Assembly: GCA_029255105.1 (NCBI GenBank)
Contig: JAQWWH010000035.1
Coordinates: forward strand, 1-38,619
Reading direction: 5' to 3'
DNA length: 38,619 bases
Source of the DNA: Flavimaricola sp.
GTDB taxonomy: Bacteria; Pseudomonadota; Alphaproteobacteria; Rhodobacterales; Rhodobacteraceae
Position numbers and translations under genes: made by a program. Under the pieces are notes generated by a model. The model searched no databases. It was given only the letters and a program-made list of their open reading frames with translations, and was not told the DNA's origin. Positions 18,736-26,629 of this stretch are shown one piece after another; position 1 is the first letter of the stretch; every line of letters begins with the position of its first letter.

Positions 18736-19968
18736 TTAGACTTCGGCGGTTTGGGGCTTGAACGACAGCCAGATCAGGGCGCCGCCGGCCAGCACGATAA
18801 AGGGTACCATGGCCAGATTGACCATGCTCCACCCTTCGACCGGGCTACCGCCTGAACAGTTCATCAAACCGCCGGAGGCAAGGCTTGCCAAGGTAACGCA
18901 GCCAAAGACGATCATGTCGTTCATGCCCTGCACCACCCCCCGCTCATGGGGGGCATGTGATCCGGCCAGCAGGGTGGTGGCCCCGATGAAGCCAAAATTC
19001 CAGCCGACACCCAACAGGATCAGCGCCCCGAAGAAGTTTGCCAGCGTCACCCCGGACAGGGCAACAACACCGGCCAGTCCAAGGATTGCAAGGCCGGTTG
19101 CGATGATCTTGGTGGTGCCGAAACGGGCGATCAGGTGACCGGTGAAGAACGACGGTACAAACATTGCAAGGACATGGGCCGAAACGATGTCATTGGCGTT
19201 GTCGTTGGTAAAGCCGCAGCCCACCACCGCCAGCGGTGTCGAGGTCATCACAAGGTTCATCAAGGCATAGCTGACCATGGCGCAGATGACGGCAACGACG
19301 ATCTTGGGGTCCGCGAAAAGCTCTCGCCGCGTGCGGGGGGTTGGGGCGTTGAGATCGGGGGTGGTGCCGCGCGTCCCCTTGGGCAGGTCAAGCGCCAAGA
19401 ACAGGAAAACCCCGACGATGTTGAGTATGACAATGGCCAGATAGGTGCCCAAGAACGGCACGACAAAGGCGTCCAGCACCAGCTTGTTCAGCTGCGGCCC
19501 GATGATGGCCGAGATCAGACCGCCTGCCATGACATAGGAAATCGCCTTGGGCCGGTAGTCTTCCGATGCGGTGTCGGTGGCGGCAAAGCGGTAAAAGCCC
19601 TGCGCCGACATGTAGATGCCCGCAAGGTAGGAGCCAAGGAGCAGGATCAGGAACGAACCGGTATAAAGGCCATAGGCCGACACCGCCGCGCCCAATCCGC
19701 CGGCCGCCGTGCCAAGCACAAAGCCGAACCGCCGCCCGCGCCGCTGCATCAACGGTGACAGCCAGGGGGCCGTGGTCATGGAGCCGAACACGATCATCGA
19801 GATGGGCAGGGTGGCCAGGCATGGCGTCCAGGCGATCATCCCGCCCGCCAGTCCCCCGACGACGAATTGCATCGGCAGTTGCGAACCCAGAATCGCCTGA
19901 GCCGCCACAAGCACGGCGACGTTGCGCTTGGCGCGGCGATCATCTGCAAAGTCGTGAATGTCTGTCAT
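18736..19968 (-). CDS. Major facilitator superfamily transporter
   Basis: A 410-residue inner-membrane protein with about twelve hydrophobic segments, consistent with an MFS secondary transporter. The N terminus (MTDIHDFADDRRAKRN) is cytosolic and precedes the first helix (VAVLVAAQAILGSQLPMQFVV). The loop after helix 2 carries PLMQRRGRRFGFVLGT, the MFS RxGRR-type motif. A central loop (LPKGTRGTTPDLNAPTP) separates the halves. The substrate is not recognisable; related proteins occur in Rhodobacterales as YfcJ-like or unspecified MFS exporters. An AAAGGAG site lies about 11 bases before the ATG. It is convergent to the squalene-synthase-like gene and lies just downstream of cobB on the same strand. 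Confidence 0.88.
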   Translation of the reverse strand: MTDIHDFADDRRAKRNVAVLVAAQAILGSQLPMQFVVGGLAGGMIAWTPCLATLPISMIVFGSMTTAPWLSPLMQRRGRRFGFVLGTAAGGLGAAVSAYGLYTGSFLILLLGSYLAGIYMSAQGFYRFAATDTASEDYRPKAISYVMAGGLISAIIGPQLNKLVLDAFVVPFLGTYLAIVILNIVGVFLFLALDLPKGTRGTTPDLNAPTPRTRRELFADPKIVVAVICAMVSYALMNLVMTSTPLAVVGCGFTNDNANDIVSAHVLAMFVPSFFTGHLIARFGTTKIIATGLAILGLAGVVALSGVTLANFFGALILLGVGWNFGFIGATTLLAGSHAPHERGVVQGMNDMIVFGCVTLASLASGGLMNCSGGSPVEGWSMVNLAMVPFIVLAGGALIWLSFKPQTAEV

Positions 19969-20029
19969 TTGATTGAGCTACTCCTTTGATCGGAGGGCTG
20001 CAATCCTGGAAAATCATCCGCAGGCCAGA

Positions 20030-21331
20030 TCAATAGCCGTCAGGGGAGCGGTCGATGAGATGGGCGAATGAGCCTGCAACCCGATCCTGGCGCAGACCCA
20101 TCGGGGGCAGCGCGGCGCCTTCGGCATCCTGCGCCTCAAATAGGGGGGGGCCTTCGGCGCGCAGGGTGGTGGCGTAGTGGAATTCGTGGCCCGACCAGCG
20201 GCCTGTCCATTGACCGGCAAAGGGCGCGCTGCCGGACGTTAGACTGCGGTAGCCAAGGTGCAGCCTGCGCTGCGCAAAGGACGTCTCAAGCGGGAGCAAT
20301 CCGGCCATCGGATGGGCGACGCCATCGGCGTCCGTTAGACTTTGTCCCAGAACCATATAGCCCCCGCATTCGCCATATATATCGGATATTTGTGATGCAT
20401 TTTTCAGGCTCCGGATAAACCGGTCGGCAGCGGCGATCCGACCGGCGTGAAGCTCTGGGTAGCCGCCGGGCAGGAACACCACATCGGCCTTTGGGACGGG
20501 GTCATTGGCGAGGGGGGAGAACTCTGTCACCTCGGCCCCCGCCGCCTGCCAGTCGCCCAGCATATGAGGGTAGGTGAAGGAAAAGGCGGCGTCGCGGGCC
20601 ACGGCGATTGCCTGGCCCGGCGGGGGTATCCTGATCATTCGGTTGGAGGTCGTCCGGGGCCGGGAGGCGGCCAGTTGGCGCAGGGCGGCAAGGTCGAGAT
20701 GTTGGGTGATCAGGGTGGCGGCCCGGTCGAGAAAAGCCTCCAGATCCGCCTGCTCTTGCGCCTGAACAAGGCCCAGATGACGGGAGGGGATCGTCAGATC
20801 GCTGCTGCGGGGAATCACCCCGAGAATCGGCAGACCAAGGGGGGCGAGGGCCCGTTCAAGCATCGCGGCATGCCGGGGACTGCCGACCCGGTTGAGAATC
20901 ACCCCGGCAATCCGCACTTCGGGATCGAACCGGGCAAAGCCTGCCACCAGCGGGGCCACGGACCCTGCTATGCGGCCTGCGTCGACGATCAGCACGACAG
21001 GAAGGCCAAGCTGACGGGCCAGATCGGCGGTCGCCCCCCGGCTGTCCGGTGGCGCGCCGTCGAAAAGGCCCATCGCGCCTTCGACGATCAGGAGGTCCTC
21101 GGGGCCAGTTGCCGCGAGGCCTGCGATGCGATCCGGTGTCATCGCCCAGGCATCAAGGTTGAGGCAGGGCAGACCGGTGGCAGCGGCGTGAAAGCGGGGG
21201 TCGATGTAGTCCGGCCCTGACTTGGCCGAGCGCACTGGCACGCCAAGGCGGCACAAGGCCCGCAGGATGCCAAGGGTGATGACCGTCTTGCCCGAGCCCG
21301 AGGAGGGGGCCGAGAGGATCAGGCCCGGCAT
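20030..21331 (-). CDS. cobB: Cobyrinate a,c-diamide synthase
   Basis: CobB/CbiA amidates the a and c side chains of (hydrogeno)byrinic acid using ATP and glutamine, a step of cobalamin synthesis. The 433-residue protein has an N-terminal MinD/dethiobiotin-synthetase-like domain with the P-loop APSSGSGKTVITLG (residues 8-21) and VRSAKSGPDYIDPRFH. The C-terminal class I glutaminase domain has FLPGGYPELHA and the nucleophile in YGECGGYMVLGQ, with GHEFHYAT near the end carrying the catalytic histidine. The MFS gene starts 62 bp downstream on the same strand. Repeat copy C lies 5' of it, between cobA and cobB. Confidence 0.95.
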   Translation of the reverse strand: MPGLILSAPSSGSGKTVITLGILRALCRLGVPVRSAKSGPDYIDPRFHAAATGLPCLNLDAWAMTPDRIAGLAATGPEDLLIVEGAMGLFDGAPPDSRGATADLARQLGLPVVLIVDAGRIAGSVAPLVAGFARFDPEVRIAGVILNRVGSPRHAAMLERALAPLGLPILGVIPRSSDLTIPSRHLGLVQAQEQADLEAFLDRAATLITQHLDLAALRQLAASRPRTTSNRMIRIPPPGQAIAVARDAAFSFTYPHMLGDWQAAGAEVTEFSPLANDPVPKADVVFLPGGYPELHAGRIAAADRFIRSLKNASQISDIYGECGGYMVLGQSLTDADGVAHPMAGLLPLETSFAQRRLHLGYRSLTSGSAPFAGQWTGRWSGHEFHYATTLRAEGPPLFEAQDAEGAALPPMGLRQDRVAGSFAHLIDRSPDGY

Positions 21332-21350
21332 GAGGATCGCCGGCTTGCGG

Positions 21351-21393
21351 AGGGGGCTGGAGCCTCCGGCGGGAATATTTTTTGCAGGAAAAA
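21351..21393 (+). repeat. Rhodobacteraceae-type intergenic hairpin repeat, copy C (short)
   Basis: AGGGGGCTGGAGCCTCCGGC is followed by GGGAATATTTTTTGCAGGAA. It keeps the GGGGGCT...AGCC(T)CC hairpin and the GGRATATTTTT block but lacks the second small hairpin of copies A and B. It lies between cobA and cobB on the minus-strand transcript. Confidence 0.65.
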
Positions 21394-21411
21394 GCTGGGG
21401 TGGCGCATCGA

Positions 21412-22254
21412 TCAGGCGCTGTCTGCGGCGTCCCGGTGCCGGTTGAGCGGATCGAGGTTGCGCGGGGCGGTGCCTGCGGCCTGGCCTTGCCAGTCGAGCA
21501 CCTGCCGCATCAGGACCGCCTGCCCGACGCAGATGATGGCGGGCGGGACGAGGCCCGAGGTTGCGATGTCGTCCACGATTGTGCCAAGCGTCGTCTCAAG
21601 CACCTGCTGGTCCTGGGTCGTGGCTGTAGTGACAACCGCAACAGGCTCGGACAAGGGCCGTCCGGCGGCGATCAGGGCGGCGCTGATCTGGGCCACATGT
21701 TTCATCCCCATGTAGATCACGATGACCTGGCTGCCCTTAGCGATGGCGGCCCAGTCAAGCGAGGAGGGGGTTTGCCCGGACTGGTCATGCCCGGTGACGA
21801 AGGTGACCGACTGGTTCACGTCCCGGTGGGTGACGGGGATGCCCGCATAGGCCAGACCGCCGATGCCGGCGGAAATGCCGGGGATGATCCGGATCGGGAT
21901 GCCGTTCTGGACCAGCGTCTGCGCCTCTTCTCCGCCGCGTCCGAAGACGAAGGGATCGCCACCCTTGAGCCGGAGGACCCGCTTGCCCTCACGCGCCAGC
22001 GCCACCAGTCGAAGCGAGATGTCGCGTTGCAGGGGCGATGGTTTGCCGCCCCGTTTGCCGGCGTAGATATGTTCGGCCTGCGGGGCCCAATCGAGGATCG
22101 CCTCTTGCACCAGCGCGTCGTAGACCACGACATCGGCCTGCCGCAGCGCGTTGAGCGCATGCAGCGTCAAAAGCCCCGGATCGCCGGGCCCTGCGCCGCA
22201 AAGCCAGACCCATCCGGGGGCAAGCTCGGGCCAGTCATGAGAAGGGAGGGTCAT
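21412..22254 (-). CDS. cobA: Uroporphyrinogen-III C-methyltransferase (SUMT)
   Basis: CobA methylates uroporphyrinogen III twice with S-adenosylmethionine to give precorrin-2, the branch point to cobalamin and sirohaem. The 280-residue protein is a stand-alone SUMT without the CysG oxidase/chelatase part. Signatures are WLCGAGPGDPGLLTLHAL, VVYDALV, RGGKPSPLQ, LRLKGGDPFVFGRGGEEAQ, IIPGISAGIGGLAYAGIPVTHR and VTGHDQSG. Two ATGs occur at the start; the second (22254) has AAAGAGG at an 8-base spacing and is preferred. It diverges from cbiD across about 100 bp. cobB lies downstream on the same strand after 80 bp and may be co-transcribed. Confidence 0.95.
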   Translation of the reverse strand: MTLPSHDWPELAPGWVWLCGAGPGDPGLLTLHALNALRQADVVVYDALVQEAILDWAPQAEHIYAGKRGGKPSPLQRDISLRLVALAREGKRVLRLKGGDPFVFGRGGEEAQTLVQNGIPIRIIPGISAGIGGLAYAGIPVTHRDVNQSVTFVTGHDQSGQTPSSLDWAAIAKGSQVIVIYMGMKHVAQISAALIAAGRPLSEPVAVVTTATTQDQQVLETTLGTIVDDIATSGLVPPAIICVGQAVLMRQVLDWQGQAAGTAPRNLDPLNRHRDAADSA

Positions 22255-22320
22255 GGTCATGCCTCTTTATGGCGTCACTGGCGGTCGGGCGAAAGAGGAC
22301 AAACGACGCAGAAATGCGCA

Positions 22321-22349
22321 TTGGCGGCATCCTTGCTCACACCTATAGT
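22321..22349 (+). promoter_or_regulatory. Probable promoter of cbiD, with leaderless start
   Basis: TTGGCG (22321-22326) and TATAGT (22344-22349) are spaced by exactly 17 bases. The expected transcription start, 6-8 bases after the -10, coincides with the ATG at 22357, and no Shine-Dalgarno precedes that ATG. Confidence 0.5.
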
Positions 22350-22356
22350 CCGACCG

Positions 22357-23454
22357 ATGACAGATCCGATCCCAGAGCCACTTAGAGAGCCGCAGCGAGT
22401 GCCGCGTATCGAGACGCCGAAGCCAGAGTTGCGTCGTGGCTGGACGACGGGCGCCTGCGCGACTGCGGCCGTGAAGGCGGCGTTGATCCGATTGTGGGGC
22501 GGGGCCTTTCCAGAGGACGTGGGTATTCAATTGCCCAAGGGCGAGACGCCGGTCTTTGCCCTGTCCCATACCGCCGAAGGGCCGGGCTGGGCCGAGGTGG
22601 GCATCCTCAAGGATGCGGGCGATGATCCTGACGTCACCCATGGTGCCCTGATCGTGGCCCGGGTCGCGCCATCGGCCGGTGGCGTCGTGTTTCGGGCGGG
22701 GCCGGGTGTCGGCACTGTCACCAAGCCCGGCCTGCCCATTGCGGTGGGCGAGCCGGCCATCAACCCGGTGCCCCGGTCCATGATGGACGAGGTTGTGGCC
22801 GAAATGGCGGTCCGCTACGACATGGACCCCGATGTCGAGATCACGATTTCCGTGCCGGGCGGGGCCGAGATTGCAGAGCGCACCTGGAACCCCCGCCTTG
22901 GGATCGTCGGCGGTCTTTCGATCCTGGGGACGACCGGCGTTGTCCGGCCGTTTTCCTGCGCGGCCTGGATCGCCTCGATCCATCGCGGCATCGATGTGGC
23001 CCGGGCCGGGGGCCTGACCCATGTGGCCGGATGTACCGGGGCCACCAGTGAAGCGACGGTGCAGGCCCTTTACGGGTTGCCCGATCACGCCATGCTGGAC
23101 ATGGGCGACTTTTATGGGGGGCTGGTCAAATACCTGCGCCGTCATCCTGTCCCCCGCCTGACGATCGGGGGAGGCATCGGAAAGCTGGCCAAGCTCGCCC
23201 AAGGCGCTGTTGATCTGCATTCGGGGCGGAGCCAGGTCGACTTTGCCGCCCTTGCCGCCCTTGCCGGTGTTCCTGCGGTGGCGCAGGCCAATACGGTGCT
23301 TGACGCCTATTCCATGGCGGGTCCCCCGTTGGCCCAAGCGGTGGCCGAGGGGGCCCTGGCCCAGGCCCGGACCCTGATCGGGGCGGCCCCGGTTGCGGTC
23401 GACGTGATCGTTATCGACCGGGCCGGCGCGATCATTGCCCGGGCCGGTTCATGA
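22357..23454 (+). CDS. cbiD: Cobalt-precorrin-5B (C1)-methyltransferase type protein
   Basis: CbiD methylates C-1 of the corrin ring during ring contraction in cobalamin synthesis, classically in the cobalt-early pathway. The 365-residue protein has the family opening RRGWTTGACATAAVKAALI, LPKGETPVFAL, GDDPDVTHGALIVARV, GVGTVTKPGLPIAVGEPAINPVPR, a glycine-rich GGLSILGTTGVVRPF (S-adenosylmethionine site), and GDFYGGLVKYLRRHPVP. An acidic/proline-rich N-terminal extension of about 30 residues precedes it. The start at 22357 is adopted; reading upstream is open but antisense to cobA. Its stop overlaps the cobK start, so the two are coupled. CobK, its partner here, is named for the oxygen-dependent route. 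Confidence 0.9.
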   Translation: MTDPIPEPLREPQRVPRIETPKPELRRGWTTGACATAAVKAALIRLWGGAFPEDVGIQLPKGETPVFALSHTAEGPGWAEVGILKDAGDDPDVTHGALIVARVAPSAGGVVFRAGPGVGTVTKPGLPIAVGEPAINPVPRSMMDEVVAEMAVRYDMDPDVEITISVPGGAEIAERTWNPRLGIVGGLSILGTTGVVRPFSCAAWIASIHRGIDVARAGGLTHVAGCTGATSEATVQALYGLPDHAMLDMGDFYGGLVKYLRRHPVPRLTIGGGIGKLAKLAQGAVDLHSGRSQVDFAALAALAGVPAVAQANTVLDAYSMAGPPLAQAVAEGALAQARTLIGAAPVAVDVIVIDRAGAIIARAGS

Positions 23455-24191
23455 CGGTTCTGGTTCTGGCTGGCACCTCGGACGCAAGACGGCTCACGGC
23501 GGCACTGGCTGGGCGGGGGATCGCTGCCATCGCCTCGCTCGCCGGGGCTGTTCGGCAGCCGGGCCCGCTCGCGGTTCCGACGCGGGTGGGTGGTTTTGGC
23601 GGGGCTGGCCCCTTTGCCGACTACCTGAGAGAGGCGGGGATACGCGCCGTTGTTGATGCAACCCATCCTTTTGCCGCTGCGATCACCCCGCGCACGGTGG
23701 CGGTCTGCCGTGACCTTGCCATTCCCTGCTTGCGGCTTGAGCGGCCGCCCTGGGTGCCCGGTCCGGGGGACAATTGGACCGAAATCCGGGAAGAGGCGGA
23801 GGCTCTGCATTTTATTCGCCCGGGCCAGACCGTGTTTCTGGCGACGGGTCGGCAGACCCTGGGCCGGTTCGCGGGGCTGGCCGACATGCAGGTCTATTGC
23901 CGCCAGATCGATCCGCCGGATACCCCGTTCCCCTTTGCCCAGGGCGGTTTCGTCATTGGGCGTCCTCCGTTTCCGGTGGCCGAGGAGGAGGCGTTGTTCC
24001 GGCGTCTTGGCGTTGATTGGCTGGTGGTCAAGAATGCCGGGGGGGGCGAAAGCCGGACCAAGCTGGACGCCGCCCGCGCGCTTGGGCTGCCTGTTCTGAT
24101 GCTCCGCCGTCCTGAGCCGCCGGCCTGCGCCAAGGTCGAAACGGTTGAGGCGGCACTGCATTGGGTATTGTCACAAGGCGCCCCTGCATGA
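23451..24191 (+). CDS. cobK: Precorrin-6A reductase
   Basis: CobK reduces precorrin-6A to precorrin-6B with NADPH in corrin-ring synthesis. The 246-residue protein begins MTVLVLAGTSDARRLTAAL, a dinucleotide-binding turn, followed by VRVGGFGG-like TRVGGFGGAGPFADYLRE, the conserved VVDATHPFAAAITPRT motif, LRLERPPW, FLATGRQTLGRF, and a C-terminal VVKNAGGGESRTKLDAARALGLP stretch (split by variable residues). Length and order fit the CobK/CbiJ family. The ATG overlaps the cbiD stop by four bases and its own TGA overlaps the following alkA ATG. Confidence 0.93.
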   Translation: MTVLVLAGTSDARRLTAALAGRGIAAIASLAGAVRQPGPLAVPTRVGGFGGAGPFADYLREAGIRAVVDATHPFAAAITPRTVAVCRDLAIPCLRLERPPWVPGPGDNWTEIREEAEALHFIRPGQTVFLATGRQTLGRFAGLADMQVYCRQIDPPDTPFPFAQGGFVIGRPPFPVAEEEALFRRLGVDWLVVKNAGGGESRTKLDAARALGLPVLMLRRPEPPACAKVETVEAALHWVLSQGAPA

Positions 24192-24817
24192 CGGGCCGCA
24201 TCATCGTCAGTGACGCCTGTGTGGCCGAGGGTGCGGCCTGGTTGGCAGAGCGAGAGCCCCGCTTTGCCATGGCGCTGACAAAGACCGGCCCCTTGCCCCT
24301 GCGCCGCAAGCCCGACGGGTTTGCAGAGCTTGTGTCTGCCATCGTCAGCCAACAGGTCAGCGTCGCCTCGGCCAATGCCATCTTTGCAAGAGTGGCCGCG
24401 GCGGGCCTGACCCGGCCCGAGGCCGTTCGGTCCGCGACCGAGGATGCGTTACGTGCCTGCGGCCTGTCCCGCCCCAAGATGCGCTATCTGCGGGCACTGG
24501 CTGAGGCCAACATTGACTATGACGCTTTGCGCGCTGCCCCGACCGATAAGGTTATCGCAACCTTGACGGGGGTGACCGGCATCGGGGTCTGGACGGCCGA
24601 GATTTATGCCATGTTCAGCCTTGGCCGGGCCGATGTCTTTGCCCCCGGCGATCTGGCCTTGCAGGAGGCAGCCCGCCTGTTGTTTGACCTTCCCGACCGG
24701 CCCAAGCCTGCCGCGTTCCGCTCTATGGCCGAGGAGTGGGCGCCGTGGCGGTCTGTTGCGGCCCGGATCCTGTGGTCCTACTACCGTGTGGCCAAGGCGC
24801 GGGAGGGGATCAGGTGA
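24188..24817 (+). CDS. alkA: DNA-3-methyladenine glycosylase II (AlkA-type)
   Basis: A 209-residue base-excision repair enzyme that removes alkylated bases from DNA. It is a helix-hairpin-helix GPD-type glycosylase: LVSAIVSQQVSVASANAIF (about residues 49-67), the hairpin LTGVTGIGVWTAEIYAMF, and the catalytic Asp in FAPGDLALQEAA, about 20 residues downstream. It is shorter than E. coli AlkA and lacks the N-terminal beta domain, like many bacterial homologues. The ATG overlaps the cobK stop (ATGA), and its stop overlaps the GTG start of the next gene, so it is embedded in a translationally coupled series with corrin genes. Confidence 0.9.
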   Translation: MTGRIIVSDACVAEGAAWLAEREPRFAMALTKTGPLPLRRKPDGFAELVSAIVSQQVSVASANAIFARVAAAGLTRPEAVRSATEDALRACGLSRPKMRYLRALAEANIDYDALRAAPTDKVIATLTGVTGIGVWTAEIYAMFSLGRADVFAPGDLALQEAARLLFDLPDRPKPAAFRSMAEEWAPWRSVAARILWSYYRVAKAREGIR

Positions 24818-25770
24818 CGGGGATGGATCACAAGAGCTTTCTGGCCTCGGTTCCGCCTGCCGACCGGGCGCTTTTGACCCGGCGGTCGGATGCGGCGGGC
24901 CTTTGGCACCTTGCCGGGCATCTGGGCCTCATCGGCCTTGTCGGGGCGATGATCGCGGGGCAGGTGCCCTTCTGGCCGCTTTTGCTGCCGGTGCAGGGGG
25001 TTTTGATCGTGTTCCTGTTCACGCTGGAGCATGAATGCACCCATCAAACGCCCTTTGCCAATGCCCGCCTGAATGACGCTGTGGGGCATCTTTGCGGGGT
25101 GTTGATCCTGTTGCCCTTTGTCTGGTTTCGCTACTTTCACCTGGCCCATCATCGTTGGACCAACCTGCCCGGACAGGACCCGGAACTGGAGGGCAGCGCA
25201 ATCACCACGCGGGCCGAATGGCTGTGGAAGGTGTCGGGCTTGCCCTATTGGGGGGCCATGGCCCGGACCACCCTGCGTCTGGCGCGGAACCGCGAGGATC
25301 CGACGTGGTTGCCCGATCAGGCAAGGCCCCGGGCAGTGCGGGAGGCGCGGCTGCTGTTGGCCCTATATGCCCTTGTGCTGATGGCTCTGCCATTTGCCCC
25401 GGTGCTTTTGTGGGTCTGGCTGGTGCCGGTCCTTTTGGGGCAACCGGCCTTGCGGATTTATCTGTTGGCCGAACATGGGGATTGCCCGACCGTGGCCAAT
25501 ATGCTGGCCAATACCCGCACCACCTATACCACCGCCATTGTCCGGTTTTTGGCGTGGAACATGCCCTATCACACCGAACACCACGTCTGGCCCGCCGTGC
25601 CGTTCCATCAGCTACCGGCCCTGCATGACCGGATGCAGGCGCATCTGCAGGTGACAGGGGATGGCTATGCCGCCTTTACGCGCGGCTACCTTGCCCGCAG
25701 GGTGCCGTTGCGGGCAAGTGGAGGCTCGGGTAGAGCCCAAGACAGACCGCACCACGGAGACAGCCCATGA
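24814..25770 (+). CDS. Fatty acid desaturase family membrane protein
   Basis: A 318-residue di-iron membrane desaturase. It has three histidine boxes: HECTH (about residues 72-76), HLAHH (about 109-113) and HTEHH (about 252-256), with hydrophobic hairpins between them (VLIVFLFTLEHEC, VLLWVWLVPVLLG). Such enzymes introduce a double bond into a fatty acyl chain or hydroxylate a lipid; the position is unknown. The GTG at 24814 is preferred because GGAGG ends 7 bases upstream and it makes a GTGA overlap with the alkA stop; the ATG at 24823 is the alternative. The C terminus ends in a Gly/Arg-rich tail overlapping the ATG of the esterase gene. Confidence 0.85.
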   Translation: MTGMDHKSFLASVPPADRALLTRRSDAAGLWHLAGHLGLIGLVGAMIAGQVPFWPLLLPVQGVLIVFLFTLEHECTHQTPFANARLNDAVGHLCGVLILLPFVWFRYFHLAHHRWTNLPGQDPELEGSAITTRAEWLWKVSGLPYWGAMARTTLRLARNREDPTWLPDQARPRAVREARLLLALYALVLMALPFAPVLLWVWLVPVLLGQPALRIYLLAEHGDCPTVANMLANTRTTYTTAIVRFLAWNMPYHTEHHVWPAVPFHQLPALHDRMQAHLQVTGDGYAAFTRGYLARRVPLRASGGSGRAQDRPHHGDSP

Positions 25771-26435
25771 CCCGCGCCCTGCAAGCCCAACGCAAAGAGC
25801 CGCTCAGCGGTGAGACCCGGTCTGCCGTGATCTTTCTGCACGGCTATGGGGCCAATGGCGCCGATCTGATGGGCCTTGCCGATCCGCTCGCCGAACATAT
25901 GCCCGACACTCTGTTCCTGGCCCCCGACGCGCCAGAGGACTGTGCCGGGGCGCCGATGGGGTTCCAGTGGTTTCCAATCCCCTGGATCGACGAATCCTCG
26001 GAAGAAGAGGCCTCGCAGGGGCTGGCGCTTGCGGCGGCCGATCTTGATGCGTTCCTTGATGGGGTGATGGTGGACGAGGATCTACTGCCCGAGCAGGTGA
26101 TGCTGTTGGGCTTTTCCCAAGGCACCATGATGGCCCTGCATGTGGCCCCGAGGCGCGAGGACCCGGTCGCCGGGGTTGTCGCCTTTTCCGGTCGGTTGCT
26201 GGAACCGGAACTTCTCGAAGATGAGGTGGTGAGCCGCCCCCCCGTCCTGTTGATCCACGGGGATGCCGATGAGGTGGTGCCGATCGACAGTCTGCCCAAG
26301 GCGGCGCAGGCCCTGCAGGACGCCGGCTGGACCGAGGTTTATGCCCACGTCATGAAAGGCACCGGGCATGGAATTGCGCCCGACGGTCTATCCGTGGCGT
26401 TGGCCTTTATGCAGGACCGTCTGGGCCTTAGTTAA
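25767..26435 (+). CDS. Carboxylesterase/phospholipase (alpha/beta hydrolase)
   Basis: A 222-residue alpha/beta hydrolase of the phospholipase/carboxylesterase family (acyl-protein-thioesterase-like), cytosolic. The oxyanion region is FLHGYGANGADL near residue 23. The nucleophile is the serine in LLGFSQGTMMAL. The acid is in LIHGDADEVVP, and the catalytic histidine in KGTGHGIAPDGL. All three are in correct order and spacing. It probably cleaves short-chain or lysophospholipid esters; the physiological substrate is unknown. Its ATG overlaps the desaturase stop by four bases, making it the last member of a coupled five-gene chain starting at cbiD. A weak hairpin with a short T-run follows. Confidence 0.9.
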   Translation: MTRALQAQRKEPLSGETRSAVIFLHGYGANGADLMGLADPLAEHMPDTLFLAPDAPEDCAGAPMGFQWFPIPWIDESSEEEASQGLALAAADLDAFLDGVMVDEDLLPEQVMLLGFSQGTMMALHVAPRREDPVAGVVAFSGRLLEPELLEDEVVSRPPVLLIHGDADEVVPIDSLPKAAQALQDAGWTEVYAHVMKGTGHGIAPDGLSVALAFMQDRLGLS

Positions 26436-26478
26436 GGGATCTGGCGTCAATCCGTCCAGAACGAGGGCACATTCCGTC

Positions 26479-26496
26479 ACATCACGGTGATGTTTT
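26479..26496 (+). terminator. Weak terminator after the cbiD-esterase chain
   Basis: ACATCA (26479-26484) pairs with TGATGT (26488-26493) around a CGG loop and runs into TTT. The stem is only 6 bp, so this is tentative. Confidence 0.3.
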
Positions 26497-26538
26497 CAGC
26501 ATAGATCAAATCCCGTCGCATACGAGATGATGTGGGTC

Positions 26539-26566
26539 TTGCCAGTCTGAAAACGCCAGATATAGT
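26539..26566 (+). promoter_or_regulatory. Candidate promoter for the HNH gene
   Basis: TTGCCA (26539-26544) and TATAGT (26561-26566) are 16 bases apart, 63 bases before the HNH start. The 190 bp gap before the HNH gene otherwise holds only the weak hairpin at 26479. Confidence 0.35.
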
Positions 26567-26629
26567 CCACATAGACTTGGGACGCACGCGACCCGTCCCG
26601 GATGGCAAACAACCCGCAAGGGGACTTTG

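Noticed and set aside
22255..22356. Cobalamin riboswitch between cobA and cbiD
   Set aside because: Only about 100 bases are available and no B12-box (GCCACTG-type) core is present.
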